This document shows, piece by piece, positions 9,131 to 17,505 of a stretch of DNA of 64,000 bases; the stretch's first letter is position 1; each line of letters begins with the position of its first letter. The stretch lies in NCBI GenBank assembly GCA_022820365.1, contig JAJEFO010000077.1, forward strand, positions 1 to 64,000, read 5' to 3'. The DNA comes from Silicimonas sp. (GTDB lineage Bacteria > Pseudomonadota > Alphaproteobacteria > Rhodobacterales > Rhodobacteraceae). The position numbers and the translations under genes were made by a program. The notes under the pieces were generated by a model that was given only the letters and a program-made list of their open reading frames with translations, was not told the origin of the DNA and searched no databases.

Positions 9131-9835
9131 ATGGCAGACGAAGACGACGACATCGTCCTGAGCGAACTCGACGACGACGAGCTCGTACTCCAGATGCATG
9201 ACGACCTCTACGACGGCCTGAAGGAAGAGATCGAGGAAGGGACTCAAATCCTGCTTGGTCGCGGCTGGATGCCTTACCGCGTCCTGACCGAGGCCCTTGT
9301 GGGTGGCATGAAGATCGTGGGGGACGACTTCCGGGACGGAATCCTGTTCGTGCCTGAAGTGCTGCTGGCAGCCAATGCAATGAAGGCCGGCATGGCGATC
9401 CTGAAGCCCCTTCTGGCCGAGACAGGTGCACCTCGAATGGGCAAGATGGTCATCGGAACCGTCAAGGGGGACATCCATGACATCGGCAAGAACCTGGTGT
9501 CGATGATGATGGAAGGCGCCGGGTTCGAGATCGTGGATCTCGGCATCAACAACCCCGTTGAAAACTACATCGAGACCCTTCAGGAGGAAGAGGCCGACAT
9601 TCTCGGAATGTCCGCGCTTCTCACGACCACGATGCCCTACATGAAGGTGGTGATCGACACCATGGTGCAGATGGGCATCCGGGACGACTACATCGTGCTC
9701 GTCGGCGGCGCGCCCCTGAACGAGGAATTCGGAAAGGCCATTGGGGCGGACGCATATTGCCGCGATGCAGCCGTGGCCGTCGAAACCGCGAAGGAATACA
9801 TTGCCCGCAAGCACAACCTGATGGCCGCGAGCTAG
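9131..9835 (+). CDS. Corrinoid (B12-binding) methyltransferase partner protein
   Basis: This is a 234-residue methyltransferase-cognate corrinoid protein of the MtbC/MttC/MtgC type. The N-terminal four-helix cap (about residues 15-100) contains GTQILLGRGWMPYRVL and FVPEVLLAANAMKAG. The C-terminal Rossmann B12 domain starts with GTVKGDIHDIGKNLV, which holds the DxHxxG histidine that ligates cobalt from below, and continues with VDLGIN and LVGGAPLNEEF. It normally carries a methyl group between a substrate methyltransferase and a folate methyltransferase. No methyltransferase is adjacent, but an MttB-family gene lies at 47.3-48.8 kb. The N-terminal run of acidic residues is unusual. Confidence 0.93.
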   Translation: MADEDDDIVLSELDDDELVLQMHDDLYDGLKEEIEEGTQILLGRGWMPYRVLTEALVGGMKIVGDDFRDGILFVPEVLLAANAMKAGMAILKPLLAETGAPRMGKMVIGTVKGDIHDIGKNLVSMMMEGAGFEIVDLGINNPVENYIETLQEEEADILGMSALLTTTMPYMKVVIDTMVQMGIRDDYIVLVGGAPLNEEFGKAIGADAYCRDAAVAVETAKEYIARKHNLMAAS

Positions 9836-9906
9836 GCGGAGCGACGGCACTTCCCTGTTCCAGCGAACGCGGACTGAACGGGAGCGCCATTCCGCGGACG
9901 TGGATA

Positions 9907-10833
9907 TCAGTAGTCCAGCTGGACGCGCGTGAGCGCCTTCCCGATCTGCATGGCAAGCATGTGCTCCATTGGCGAAAGCGAACGCCTTGACGAGATCAGT
10001 ATCCCGACGCTGAGGGACTTCAAGAAGTCGTTGGCCACAGGCAGGTAACGCAACGCGCCTGCATCGATTTCGTCTCTGAACCCCAACTTGGTGTAGAGCC
10101 CGATCACCTGGCCGCTTTCGATGGTCTTCTTCGCGACGGGTAGGGAATCCGTGAACACCTTTGTGGCGAGGCTCGCGGTCGCACCCGCTATCGCCTCGTC
10201 CAGGAGGGAGTGATGGCCTCGTCCATCGATCGACCGAACAAGCAAATAGTTCTCCAAGTCGCCGATCGTGAGTTCGGTGCGTTCCGCCAAGGGGTGGTCT
10301 GATCGCATCACGGCCCCGATCGGTGCAGCTTTCTCGAAAATGGACCTGATGCTCGGGTGATTTTCGTTCGAGAAGGAAAGTCCGATGTCAACGGCTCCTT
10401 CGGCAACTGCATCAACGATCTCGTCGGGCTGACCGGTCGTCACCGAATATGTTACGCCCGGGTAGTCAGCGGAAAACTCGCGCAGAACTTCAGGCACCAG
10501 TCCCAGCGCGGCGGAGTCGATGACCATCAGCTGGATGTGCCCGCTTCGGGCCGAACGGATGTCGTCCACGACCGCGCGAAGCTGTTCAAAATCGTACAGG
10601 GTCTTCCGGCAATGTTCCACGACAATGGAACCTGCGGCAGTCAGGACCACGCCGTCGGGCGTGCGGTCCAGGAGCTTGACGCCCAGATCCCGTTCAACGT
10701 CCTTCAGCTTCCGCGTAACCGTCGTCGAGCACACATTGAGGACGGCCGCCGCCTTGCGGATCGACCCCTGACGCGCAACGGCGTCAAAATACCCGAGGAA
10801 CTTCGAATGGATCATGCGGACATCCGGTTCCAT
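9907..10833 (-). CDS. LysR-family regulator of the 10.9-26.7 kb cluster
   Basis: This is a LysR-type regulator of about 308 aa. The HTH reads IHSKFLGYFDAVARQGSIRK and AAAVLNVCSTTVTRKLKDVE. The effector domain begins GHIQLMVIDSAALGLVPEVL. I start it at ATG 10833 (MEPDVRMIHSK); GTG/ATG codons up to 10860 are in frame but would run through the repeated operator-like sequence. It is divergent from the ABC transporter genes and probably controls them. Its effector should be the cluster's substrate or an intermediate. Confidence 0.88.
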   Translation of the reverse strand: MEPDVRMIHSKFLGYFDAVARQGSIRKAAAVLNVCSTTVTRKLKDVERDLGVKLLDRTPDGVVLTAAGSIVVEHCRKTLYDFEQLRAVVDDIRSARSGHIQLMVIDSAALGLVPEVLREFSADYPGVTYSVTTGQPDEIVDAVAEGAVDIGLSFSNENHPSIRSIFEKAAPIGAVMRSDHPLAERTELTIGDLENYLLVRSIDGRGHHSLLDEAIAGATASLATKVFTDSLPVAKKTIESGQVIGLYTKLGFRDEIDAGALRYLPVANDFLKSLSVGILISSRRSLSPMEHMLAMQIGKALTRVQLDY

Positions 10834-10840
10834 CAACTGA

Positions 10841-10888
10841 TGCAAAAAATGCACTGCCATGCTGCATATACAAAAAAATATGCACTGC
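10841..10888. promoter_or_regulatory. Repeated operator between LysR and ABC transporter genes
   Basis: Three elements overlap here: TGCA-N5-TGCA (10841-10853), two direct copies of ATGCACTGC (10849-10857 and 10880-10888), and a perfect 7-bp inverted repeat TGCATAT-N8-ATATGCA (10863-10884). The spacing of the direct copies (31 nt, about three helical turns) suits tetrameric LysR binding to activation and regulatory sites. Confidence 0.6.
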
Positions 10889-10947
10889 TAGCCTCCTTGA
10901 TGTCAATGGTCGCCAGAAAGCGACCACCGGAAAAAGGGGATCTCACG

Positions 10948-11988
10948 ATGGCGAATTCGCAGGACATGATTGAACGCAGAAGCGTGCTGGGCGGGCTGGC
11001 TGCACTGGGTGGCCTGGCAGGCGCCGGGACAATCATCTCGGTGACGCCTGGGCGCGCGGCCGATACCCGCAAGGTCAGGTTGCAGCTTGGCTGGCTTGCA
11101 TCAAACGGCATTCTCGGCGAGGTGGCGGCCGACAGGCTGGGCTATTTCGCTGAAGAAGGGCTCGAACTGGAAATCATGCCCGGTGGCCCGAACATCGACG
11201 GGGTCGCGGCCGTTGCATCCGGCGCCAACAACTTCGGATCCATTTCCTCCAGCCCGTCCTTGATGCTTGCCCGGTCGGCAGGCATCCCGGTGAAGTGCGT
11301 CGCGGCCGGCTATCAGCAGCATCCGTTCACGTATTTCTCCCTGGAGCGGGCGCCGGTTCGCGAGCCAGCGGACCTTGTCGGGAAAAAGGTGGCGACGCAG
11401 GGAACCGCCCGGATCCTGTTGCGGGCGCTTCTCGCCAAGAACGGCATTTCCGAGGACAACGTCGAGGTGTCCGTAATGGGGGGCGACATGGGACCGCTCA
11501 TGACCGGACAGGTGGACGTCGTTACCGGCTGGAAGACAAACGTGAACGCGCTGTCAATTCTTGGAGACGAGAGGGTCGACATGGCGCTCTGGGACACCGG
11601 GATTCAACTCTACGCAAACCCGTACTACACGACGGACTCGGTGCTCGCGGAAGACCGCGACATGGTGGAGGCGACCATCCGGGCGATCGCGCGCGGGTGG
11701 GGCTGGGCTCACGACAATCCGGAAGGTGCGGTTGACTACCTGGTCGAACGGTATCCCAATCTTGACCGCGATTCAGAACTAAGGGCCGTTGACCTCGTGA
11801 TCGGCTATTCCTTCAATGACCGAACGGCAGCAAACGGTTGGGGCACCATGACCCGAGAGAACTGGCAGGCTCAGATCGACATCTACAACCAGCTGGGACA
11901 GTTTGCCAACGAGGTGCCTGCACTTGAGGATGTCATGACGCTGGACATCCTCGAAGCCACGGCCGACGCGCGGCCGAAGATCGGGTAG
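10948..11988 (+). CDS. SsuA/NMT1-type ABC transporter substrate-binding protein
   Basis: This periplasmic binding protein of the nitrate/sulfonate/HMP-precursor (SsuA/THI5) class is about 346 aa. A twin-arginine-like leader (IERRSVLGGLAALGGLAGAG) suggests Tat export already folded. The mature part opens KVRLQLGWLASNGILG, typical of this class, and LGYFAEEGLELEIMPGG follows. ATG 10948 was chosen because it gives the leader; a longer open frame begins at 10357 on the opposite side of the LysR gene and is not credible. The ATPase and permease follow directly. The ligand is not readable, but the neighbouring xdh and guaD genes suggest a nitrogen heterocycle. Confidence 0.88.
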   Translation: MANSQDMIERRSVLGGLAALGGLAGAGTIISVTPGRAADTRKVRLQLGWLASNGILGEVAADRLGYFAEEGLELEIMPGGPNIDGVAAVASGANNFGSISSSPSLMLARSAGIPVKCVAAGYQQHPFTYFSLERAPVREPADLVGKKVATQGTARILLRALLAKNGISEDNVEVSVMGGDMGPLMTGQVDVVTGWKTNVNALSILGDERVDMALWDTGIQLYANPYYTTDSVLAEDRDMVEATIRAIARGWGWAHDNPEGAVDYLVERYPNLDRDSELRAVDLVIGYSFNDRTAANGWGTMTRENWQAQIDIYNQLGQFANEVPALEDVMTLDILEATADARPKIG

Positions 11989-11990
11989 CC

Positions 11991-12785
11991 TTGGCGGGCG
12001 CTGCTGATCCTGCAGGCACCGCGCGCGACTACGCAGCGGTCCTGCGCAATGCGGTGGTACGCTTCGGCAGCTTCACTGCACTTCAGGACATCAGCCTTGA
12101 ACTGGAACAAGGCGCTTTCTGGACAATTCTCGGCCCCTCGGGCTGCGGAAAGTCGACTATGCTGCGCCTTGTTTCCGACCTCGTCCCGGCTGCGTCGGGA
12201 GAGGTCTCCGTTTTGGGAAAGTCGACGGAAGAGGCGCGCCTGGCGCGCGAGTTCGCCTTCGTCTTTCAGGACGCGACTCTCCTCCCGTGGCGAACCGCTC
12301 TGAAAAACGTCGAATTGCCCCTGGAGATCGGTCGCAGACGAAACATCAAGATTCCCGTCAGCGACCGATCACCCAGGGAGCTCCTGAAACTCGTGGGCCT
12401 GCAGGGCCGCGAGGATGCCCTGCCCCGTGAACTGTCGGGCGGCATGCGACAGCGCGTGGCGATCGCACGTGCGCTTGTCTGCCAGCCCAAGCTGCTGCTG
12501 ATGGACGAGCCATTCGGCGCGCTCGACGAGATGACGCGCGATCACTTGAATCTGCAGCTTCTTCAGATCTGGGCGGAAACCGGCGTGACGATCCTGTTCG
12601 TCACCCATTCCATTCCGGAAGCCGTCTTCCTTGGGCAGAAAGTCCTGATGCTGGGGACGAACCCCGGTCGGCTGAGGGAAATCGTTGACATCGACATCCC
12701 CTCGCCCCGGGCCATCAAGGTCCGCGACACCCAGGAATTCACCAAGTACACGGCCTATTTGCGCCGACTGCTGGAGGCGGACTGA
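11991..12785 (+). CDS. SsuB/TauB-type ABC transporter ATPase
   Basis: This is a 264-residue ABC ATPase. Walker A is GPSGCGKST, the Q-loop is VFQDATLLPWR, the signature is LSGGMRQRVAIARAL, Walker B is LLLMDEPFGALDE, and the H-loop is FVTHSI. The LLPWR Q-loop is typical of the nitrate/taurine/sulfonate subfamily and matches the adjacent binding protein. The start is probably TTG 11991, 2 nt after the binding-protein stop. The 3' end overlaps the permease start (TGATG). Confidence 0.93.
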   Translation: MAGAADPAGTARDYAAVLRNAVVRFGSFTALQDISLELEQGAFWTILGPSGCGKSTMLRLVSDLVPAASGEVSVLGKSTEEARLAREFAFVFQDATLLPWRTALKNVELPLEIGRRRNIKIPVSDRSPRELLKLVGLQGREDALPRELSGGMRQRVAIARALVCQPKLLLMDEPFGALDEMTRDHLNLQLLQIWAETGVTILFVTHSIPEAVFLGQKVLMLGTNPGRLREIVDIDIPSPRAIKVRDTQEFTKYTAYLRRLLEAD

Positions 12786-13585
12786 TGTCTGGCGTGGACG
12801 GCAGCGGCTCGCTGACACCCGAGCCGAGCAATGGCAGGCGGAGATTACGGCGCCTGCTGGGCCATGCCATCCCGGCTGGCGCTGCGATCGGCATCTTCCT
12901 GATCTGGGAAGTCGGAGTGCGCACGTTCGAGGTGCCGAACTACATTGCGCCAGCCCCCAGTGACGTGGGCCGGACATTGGTCGAGCAGTGGCCTCTCTTG
13001 ATGAGGAACTTCTGGCCCACATTCTACGAGAGCATAATGGGATTCCTCTTCGGCAACATGGCTGCAATCCTCATCGCGGTCGCCTTCGTGCACAGCCGAA
13101 CCGTCGAACGGGCGTTCTTTCCGATTGCCGTCTTCGTCAACACGATCCCTATTCTCGCGATCGCACCGATCCTCGTGCTGATCTTTGGCGCAGGACTAAC
13201 GGCGAAAGTCGTAATCGCCGCGCTGATCTGCTTCTTCCCGACGCTGGTGAACATGGTGCGCGGCCTGCAGGCGGTCAGCCCTGAGACGCTGGAACTGGCG
13301 CGGATCCTTTCGGCGTCAAAATCCGAAGTCTTCTGGAAGATCCGCTTGCCTTCTTCGCTGCCGTTCCTGTTCTCGGCGCTAAAGATTGCTGCGACAACTT
13401 GTGTCATCGGAGCCATCGTCGGCGAGTGGGTCGGCGCAAACTCGGGCCTTGGTGCGCTGATCATCGACAGCACGTTCAACTTTCGGTCATCGCTTCTCTA
13501 CGCGACGGTCTTCCTGTCGTCCGGGCTGTCCGTGATGCTTTTTGCCTTGGTTACCATCGCCGAGAAACTCGTGGTGCGCTGGTAG
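12785..13585 (+). CDS. SsuC/TauC-type ABC transporter permease
   Basis: This inner-membrane permease has 266 aa and about six helices. The family EAA loop is visible as ELARILSASKSEVFWKIRLP. The first helix is AGAAIGIFLIWEVGV, after a basic cytosolic N-terminus (NGRRRLRRLLG). It completes the transporter with the two preceding genes. The next gene, 38 nt on, is the FAD oxidoreductase with its own AGGGAG ribosome binding site, so transport and catabolism are probably co-transcribed. Confidence 0.92.
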   Translation: MSGVDGSGSLTPEPSNGRRRLRRLLGHAIPAGAAIGIFLIWEVGVRTFEVPNYIAPAPSDVGRTLVEQWPLLMRNFWPTFYESIMGFLFGNMAAILIAVAFVHSRTVERAFFPIAVFVNTIPILAIAPILVLIFGAGLTAKVVIAALICFFPTLVNMVRGLQAVSPETLELARILSASKSEVFWKIRLPSSLPFLFSALKIAATTCVIGAIVGEWVGANSGLGALIIDSTFNFRSSLLYATVFLSSGLSVMLFALVTIAEKLVVRW

Positions 13586-13623
13586 AAGCCGCACCGTCGA
13601 ATCGTGAATGAGGGAGCAATCCA

Positions 13624-14991
13624 ATGACGCAACGAGACACGACCCTGATGCAGATCGAGGGAGAGCAGCTTCCCGTCGTGGACAACACGGATGTCCTGGT
13701 GATCGGAGGCGGGTCAGCCGGCCTGTGCGCCGCCGCGTCCGCAGCTAGGAACGGCACCCGCGTCACGCTGCTGGAGCGCTATCATCACCTGGGCGGGATG
13801 GCATCGGGCGGCATGGTGCTGGTCCTTGACGACATGGTCAACGAGGGAAACGAGATCGTCACCACGGGCCTCGTCACCGAATTCGTGGAGCGCATGGAAC
13901 GGCAGGATGCTGCAGTCTTTCCGCCGCCCGAGGATTGCCAGACCAATTGGGAAATGTGGCAAAAGTGGTCCCGTTGGGGATGCATTGACTTCCATAAGGC
14001 AGGAATGCCGCAACCGATCATCCACGCAGTGGCCTTTGACCCCGACGCGTGGAAGCGGGTCAGCCTGGACATCGTCCGGGAAGCGGGTGTCAATCTCAGG
14101 CTGCACTCCTGGTTCTCGGACGCCCTTGTTGTCGATGGCCGGATCGAGGGCGTGATAGTCCAGACCAAGACCGGTCGCCAAGTCATCCGCGCGGCGGTGG
14201 TGGTCGATGCAACAGGCGATCTTGATGTCGGCAATGCTGCCGGTGCGTCCCATGTCGACGGCCAGTACATCGTGACTACCGTATTCCGGCTTTGCGACGT
14301 GGACACCGACAAGGCGGAGGCATTCGAATACGCCAATCCGGCAGAATACAAGAAGCTCGACCGCGCGGCGCGACGGGAAATCGGCGGAGCTTGGGGCATG
14401 TGGTGGCTGAAGACCCCGCTGCCGGGCGTCGTCTGGTGCAACTGTCCGCACATGCCTGGATACGACGGCATCTCGGTCGAGCACATGGTCGCAGCCGAGT
14501 ACGAAGGCCGCGATCGCATGATGAATCTTCTGAAATTCGCTCGCAAGAACCTGCCGGGCTTCGAGAACGCCAAGATGCTGGGGGCGGCGGAGCAAATGGG
14601 CATACGCCAGACCCGTCTGCTTCAGGGCGAGTACATAGTGACAAAGGATGACATCACGTCGCGACGCCACTTCCGGGACACGGTCTGTCGCGGACGGGAC
14701 TACTACACGCCTTACCGTGCCCTGCTGCCCAAGGGCATTGACAATCTGATCGTGGCGGGCCGCCACTACTCGGTCGAAAGCGAAGCCCAGAAGCTCTCGC
14801 GCGAGATCCCGCCATGCATGGCGCAGGGCGAGGCCGCAGGGATCGCTGCGGCGCTGGCAATCAAGGGCGACACGCCGCTGCGACGCGTGAACTATCGCGA
14901 GATCCAGAAGCGGATGCGGGCCCAGGGCGCAGATCCGGGCGACATCCCTTCCCCGAACGCGTTGGTCGAAGAACCAATGGTGGCAAAATGA
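13624..14991 (+). CDS. FAD-dependent oxidoreductase (FAD_oxidored family)
   Basis: This is a 455-residue flavoprotein. The dinucleotide-binding motif is at the N-terminus: VLVIGGGSAGLCAAASAARN, ending in LLERYHHLGGMASGG. A second conserved patch, VVDATGDLDVGNAAGA, is the ATGD-type FAD contact, and the C-terminus has LIVAGRHYS and the helix following AAGIAAALA. The family includes heterodisulfide-reductase-A-like and fumarate-reductase-like proteins of unknown substrate. It overlaps the CoA-transferase start (ATGA). It probably oxidises or reduces a ring or side chain of the imported compound; this is inference from the operon. Confidence 0.85.
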   Translation: MTQRDTTLMQIEGEQLPVVDNTDVLVIGGGSAGLCAAASAARNGTRVTLLERYHHLGGMASGGMVLVLDDMVNEGNEIVTTGLVTEFVERMERQDAAVFPPPEDCQTNWEMWQKWSRWGCIDFHKAGMPQPIIHAVAFDPDAWKRVSLDIVREAGVNLRLHSWFSDALVVDGRIEGVIVQTKTGRQVIRAAVVVDATGDLDVGNAAGASHVDGQYIVTTVFRLCDVDTDKAEAFEYANPAEYKKLDRAARREIGGAWGMWWLKTPLPGVVWCNCPHMPGYDGISVEHMVAAEYEGRDRMMNLLKFARKNLPGFENAKMLGAAEQMGIRQTRLLQGEYIVTKDDITSRRHFRDTVCRGRDYYTPYRALLPKGIDNLIVAGRHYSVESEAQKLSREIPPCMAQGEAAGIAAALAIKGDTPLRRVNYREIQKRMRAQGADPGDIPSPNALVEEPMVAK

Positions 14992-16175
14992 AATCTCTGC
15001 CCGATGCAAGCGCGACCCTGCTTCCCTTGAGCGGCGTGCGCGTCATTGACTTCACCCAAGTGATGCTTGGCCCGTGCGCAACGCAGATGCTGGGTGATTT
15101 CGGCGCCGACGTGATCAAGATCGAACGCCAGGGCTCGGGCGACCTGTCGCGCCAGTTCTTCGGCGGCGGATCGAAGCAAGACCAGAACAACGTTGTCTTT
15201 GGCTCGCTCAACCGCAACAAGCGATCGGTCGTGATCGACATGAAGTCCGAGCCGGGGCGGAAGGCAATCCACGAACTCGTGCGGACTGCAGATGTTGTCG
15301 TCGACAATTTTCGGGCCGGGGTCATGGAAAGACTCGGCCTGGGCTACGAAGCTCTCAGCGCAATCAATCCAGGCATCATCTGCGCTTCCGGGACAGGATT
15401 TGGCTCGACTGGTCCTTACGCGCACAAGGGTGGGCAGGACGTGCTCGCCCAGGCATTGACCGGCGTGATGGAAAAGACCTCCGACCCTTCGGTTCCGCGT
15501 TCGATCTATCCCACTACGTTGTGCGACTACACGGCCGGCATGCACCTTGTCCAAGGCGTGCTGGCCGCGCTTCTCCAGCGAGAAAGGACCGGACGTGGCC
15601 AGAAGGTCCAGGTTTCACTCTACGACAGCATGATCGCGATGCAGATGCAGGAAGCCGCGCAGTGGAACGCGCACGGCGAAGTCCTGAACTGGGCCGCAAT
15701 GCCCCTGACAGGACTGTTTGAAACGACGGACGGAGCGCTCGTCATCGTTGGCGCATTCAAGGCAAATCCATTGAAGGACATATGCAGCGCGCTGGGCATC
15801 GAAGACCTTTCCCTGGAGTATCCGGACCTGGCAAGCCACAGGAAAGCAAAGGCATATCTCCACGAGCGCTTCCAGTCGGCCCTGGCAACAAACAAGACCG
15901 AGCATTGGCTGGGCAGGCTTGAGGAACATGATCTGCTCTGCGCACCGGTGCGCGATCTCGGCGCAGCGCTGAAAGACACGCAGACCGCAATCAACGAGAT
16001 GCTGGTCACCGTCCAGACGCACTGCCATGGACCGGTGAATTTCGTCGGATCGCCCGTGCACCTGAGTGACGCGCCGTTAATCGTTCGACACGAGCCCCCG
16101 CTCCTTGGAGAGCACACGGACGACGTGCTGGGAGAACTGCCAGCGACTGCTCCTGAAAGTGAACCTGCCCAGTGA
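14988..16175 (+). CDS. CaiB/BaiF (family III) CoA-transferase
   Basis: This is a 395-residue type III CoA-transferase, which moves CoA between carboxylic acids through an Asp-linked anhydride. The N-terminus LSGVRVIDFTQVMLGPCATQ and FGADVIKIERQGSGD are hallmarks, and the catalytic Asp is in VQVSLYDSMIAMQM. Translation begins at ATG 14988, overlapping the flavoprotein stop. It overlaps the downstream crotonase as GTGA. Activation of an acid to its CoA ester just before a hydratase fits a beta-oxidation-like step. Substrate unknown. Confidence 0.92.
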   Translation: MKSLPDASATLLPLSGVRVIDFTQVMLGPCATQMLGDFGADVIKIERQGSGDLSRQFFGGGSKQDQNNVVFGSLNRNKRSVVIDMKSEPGRKAIHELVRTADVVVDNFRAGVMERLGLGYEALSAINPGIICASGTGFGSTGPYAHKGGQDVLAQALTGVMEKTSDPSVPRSIYPTTLCDYTAGMHLVQGVLAALLQRERTGRGQKVQVSLYDSMIAMQMQEAAQWNAHGEVLNWAAMPLTGLFETTDGALVIVGAFKANPLKDICSALGIEDLSLEYPDLASHRKAKAYLHERFQSALATNKTEHWLGRLEEHDLLCAPVRDLGAALKDTQTAINEMLVTVQTHCHGPVNFVGSPVHLSDAPLIVRHEPPLLGEHTDDVLGELPATAPESEPAQ

Positions 16176-16948
16176 GCATTGAACTGGACATTTCCGACCA
16201 TGTCGCCCGAGTGACTATCGATCGCCCAGAGCGAATGAACGCGATTGACCGGGCAGCAGCGGACCAGCTTGCCGCAATCTGGGACGAGATCGAAGGAAAT
16301 GCCGACATCCGTTGCGTCGTACTGACCGGAGCCGGCGACAAGGCCTTCTGCGCCGGAGCCGACCTCAAGGATGCCGGCGGACCAAGCGGCGTGGAGTATT
16401 GGCGGAAGACAATGGAAGACCAGTTCCGCGACATCTCGTTGAGAGCTTCGATGTCCGTGCCGGTGATCGCTCGCGTCAACGGCCTGGCCTTGGGCGGGGG
16501 CTTCGAGATGGTGCTCGGATGCGACATCGTGATCGCATCCGAGACGGCTTCGTTTGCATTGCCGGAGGCGAAGGTCGGGCGTGTTCCCCTCGACGGCGGC
16601 ATGGTGATGCTGCCACGGGTCCTGCCCCGCAACATTGCGTTGGGGATGATGTTGACCGGTCGGCGCGCTTCCGCAAGGGAATTGGCCGCCCACGGCGTGG
16701 TGAATGCCGTGGTTCGTACAGAAGACCTGGACGCTGAAACTGAGCGTTGGGTTGCAGATGTCCTCTCCTGTGCCCCGCTCAGCGTCAAGGCGATCAAGGC
16801 AGTGGCCCGCGGGACGGCACACTTGCCAGTCCACGAAGCCTATGCACGTCACAGCGACGAATTGCTGGTTGCGCTGTCATCGGAGGATGCCATCGAAGGA
16901 GTGGCGGCCTTTCGGGAGAAGCGAACCCCGGTCTGGCGCGGAAGGTAG
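16172..16948 (+). CDS. Enoyl-CoA hydratase/isomerase (crotonase) family protein
   Basis: This crotonase-fold enzyme has 258 aa. The oxyanion-hole segments are AFCAGADLKDAGG and NGLALGGGFEMVLGCD, and an active-site Glu candidate is in FALPEAKVGRVPLDGG. The start is GTG 16172, coupled to the CoA-transferase. It would hydrate, isomerise or hydrolyse the CoA ester made by its neighbour. No thiolase or acyl-CoA dehydrogenase is nearby, so this is not a full fatty-acid spiral. Confidence 0.9.
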   Translation: MSIELDISDHVARVTIDRPERMNAIDRAAADQLAAIWDEIEGNADIRCVVLTGAGDKAFCAGADLKDAGGPSGVEYWRKTMEDQFRDISLRASMSVPVIARVNGLALGGGFEMVLGCDIVIASETASFALPEAKVGRVPLDGGMVMLPRVLPRNIALGMMLTGRRASARELAAHGVVNAVVRTEDLDAETERWVADVLSCAPLSVKAIKAVARGTAHLPVHEAYARHSDELLVALSSEDAIEGVAAFREKRTPVWRGR

Positions 16949-16951
16949 GAA

Positions 16952-17305
16952 ATGACGCTTGTCATACTTTCCCCATGCATTGACGTGAAGGACGGGACAT
17001 GCACGGAGGTTTGCCCCGTCGACTGCATCTACGAGGGCGAGCGGATGTTTTACATCCACCCCACCGAATGCATCGAATGCGCCTTGTGCGAGAGCATCTG
17101 CCCGGTGGACGCGATTCGATATGATGACGAGGTCTCTCCGGCAGATGCGCAATTTCTCAAGCTCAATGGCGATCCCTTCCGCAATGCGGACGGTGAACTG
17201 GATCAGCCCGGCGGCTGGTCACGAAAGGACGCACCATTGAAGGATCCTGCAGCGATTCGGGATTTTCCAGAAGCTGGCCAGATGCCGCCGAGCGCGTCCC
17301 GATGA
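16952..17305 (+). CDS. FdxA-like 7Fe ferredoxin
   Basis: This 117-residue ferredoxin carries two iron-sulfur cluster motifs. The first has Cys9, Cys17, Cys21 and Cys25 in CIDVKDGTCTEVCPVDCIYE; the second is ECIECALCESICPVDAI. The spacing fits a 3Fe-4S plus 4Fe-4S (FdxA-type) protein with the usual long C-terminal tail (GDPFRNADGELDQPGG). It starts 3 nt after the crotonase. It could feed the flavoprotein, take electrons from the molybdenum hydroxylase, or reduce inactive Co(II) corrinoid; the sequence does not decide. Confidence 0.9.
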   Translation: MTLVILSPCIDVKDGTCTEVCPVDCIYEGERMFYIHPTECIECALCESICPVDAIRYDDEVSPADAQFLKLNGDPFRNADGELDQPGGWSRKDAPLKDPAAIRDFPEAGQMPPSASR

Positions 17306-17505
17306 CGGGAACTCCGCCGCAGGCCGCGCCTGATTTGACTGCTGTCACAGGCTGGCAAGAAAGTCGGCTTGACTCGCCGGCTCCCTCACCTCTCGTGTGC
17401 GGCAAGGACCTGTGCGGCGGGCATGGTGGCGAAATGCCTGGCACCGTTGCTCCGGAAATTCACTTGGCTGCGGTGGCAGCCAGCAGGCTCGGGAGATAGC
17501 ACAGG

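Noticed and set aside
10357-10947. In-frame extension of the substrate-binding protein back into the LysR gene
   Set aside because: It crosses the divergent promoter and removes the twin-arginine leader from the N-terminus.
13714-15009. 431-codon minus-strand frame across the FAD oxidoreductase gene
   Set aside because: Antisense shadow; rich in His/Arg and without any motif.
15620-16852. 410-codon minus-strand frame across the CoA-transferase and crotonase genes
   Set aside because: Antisense to two clear enzymes; no domain seen.
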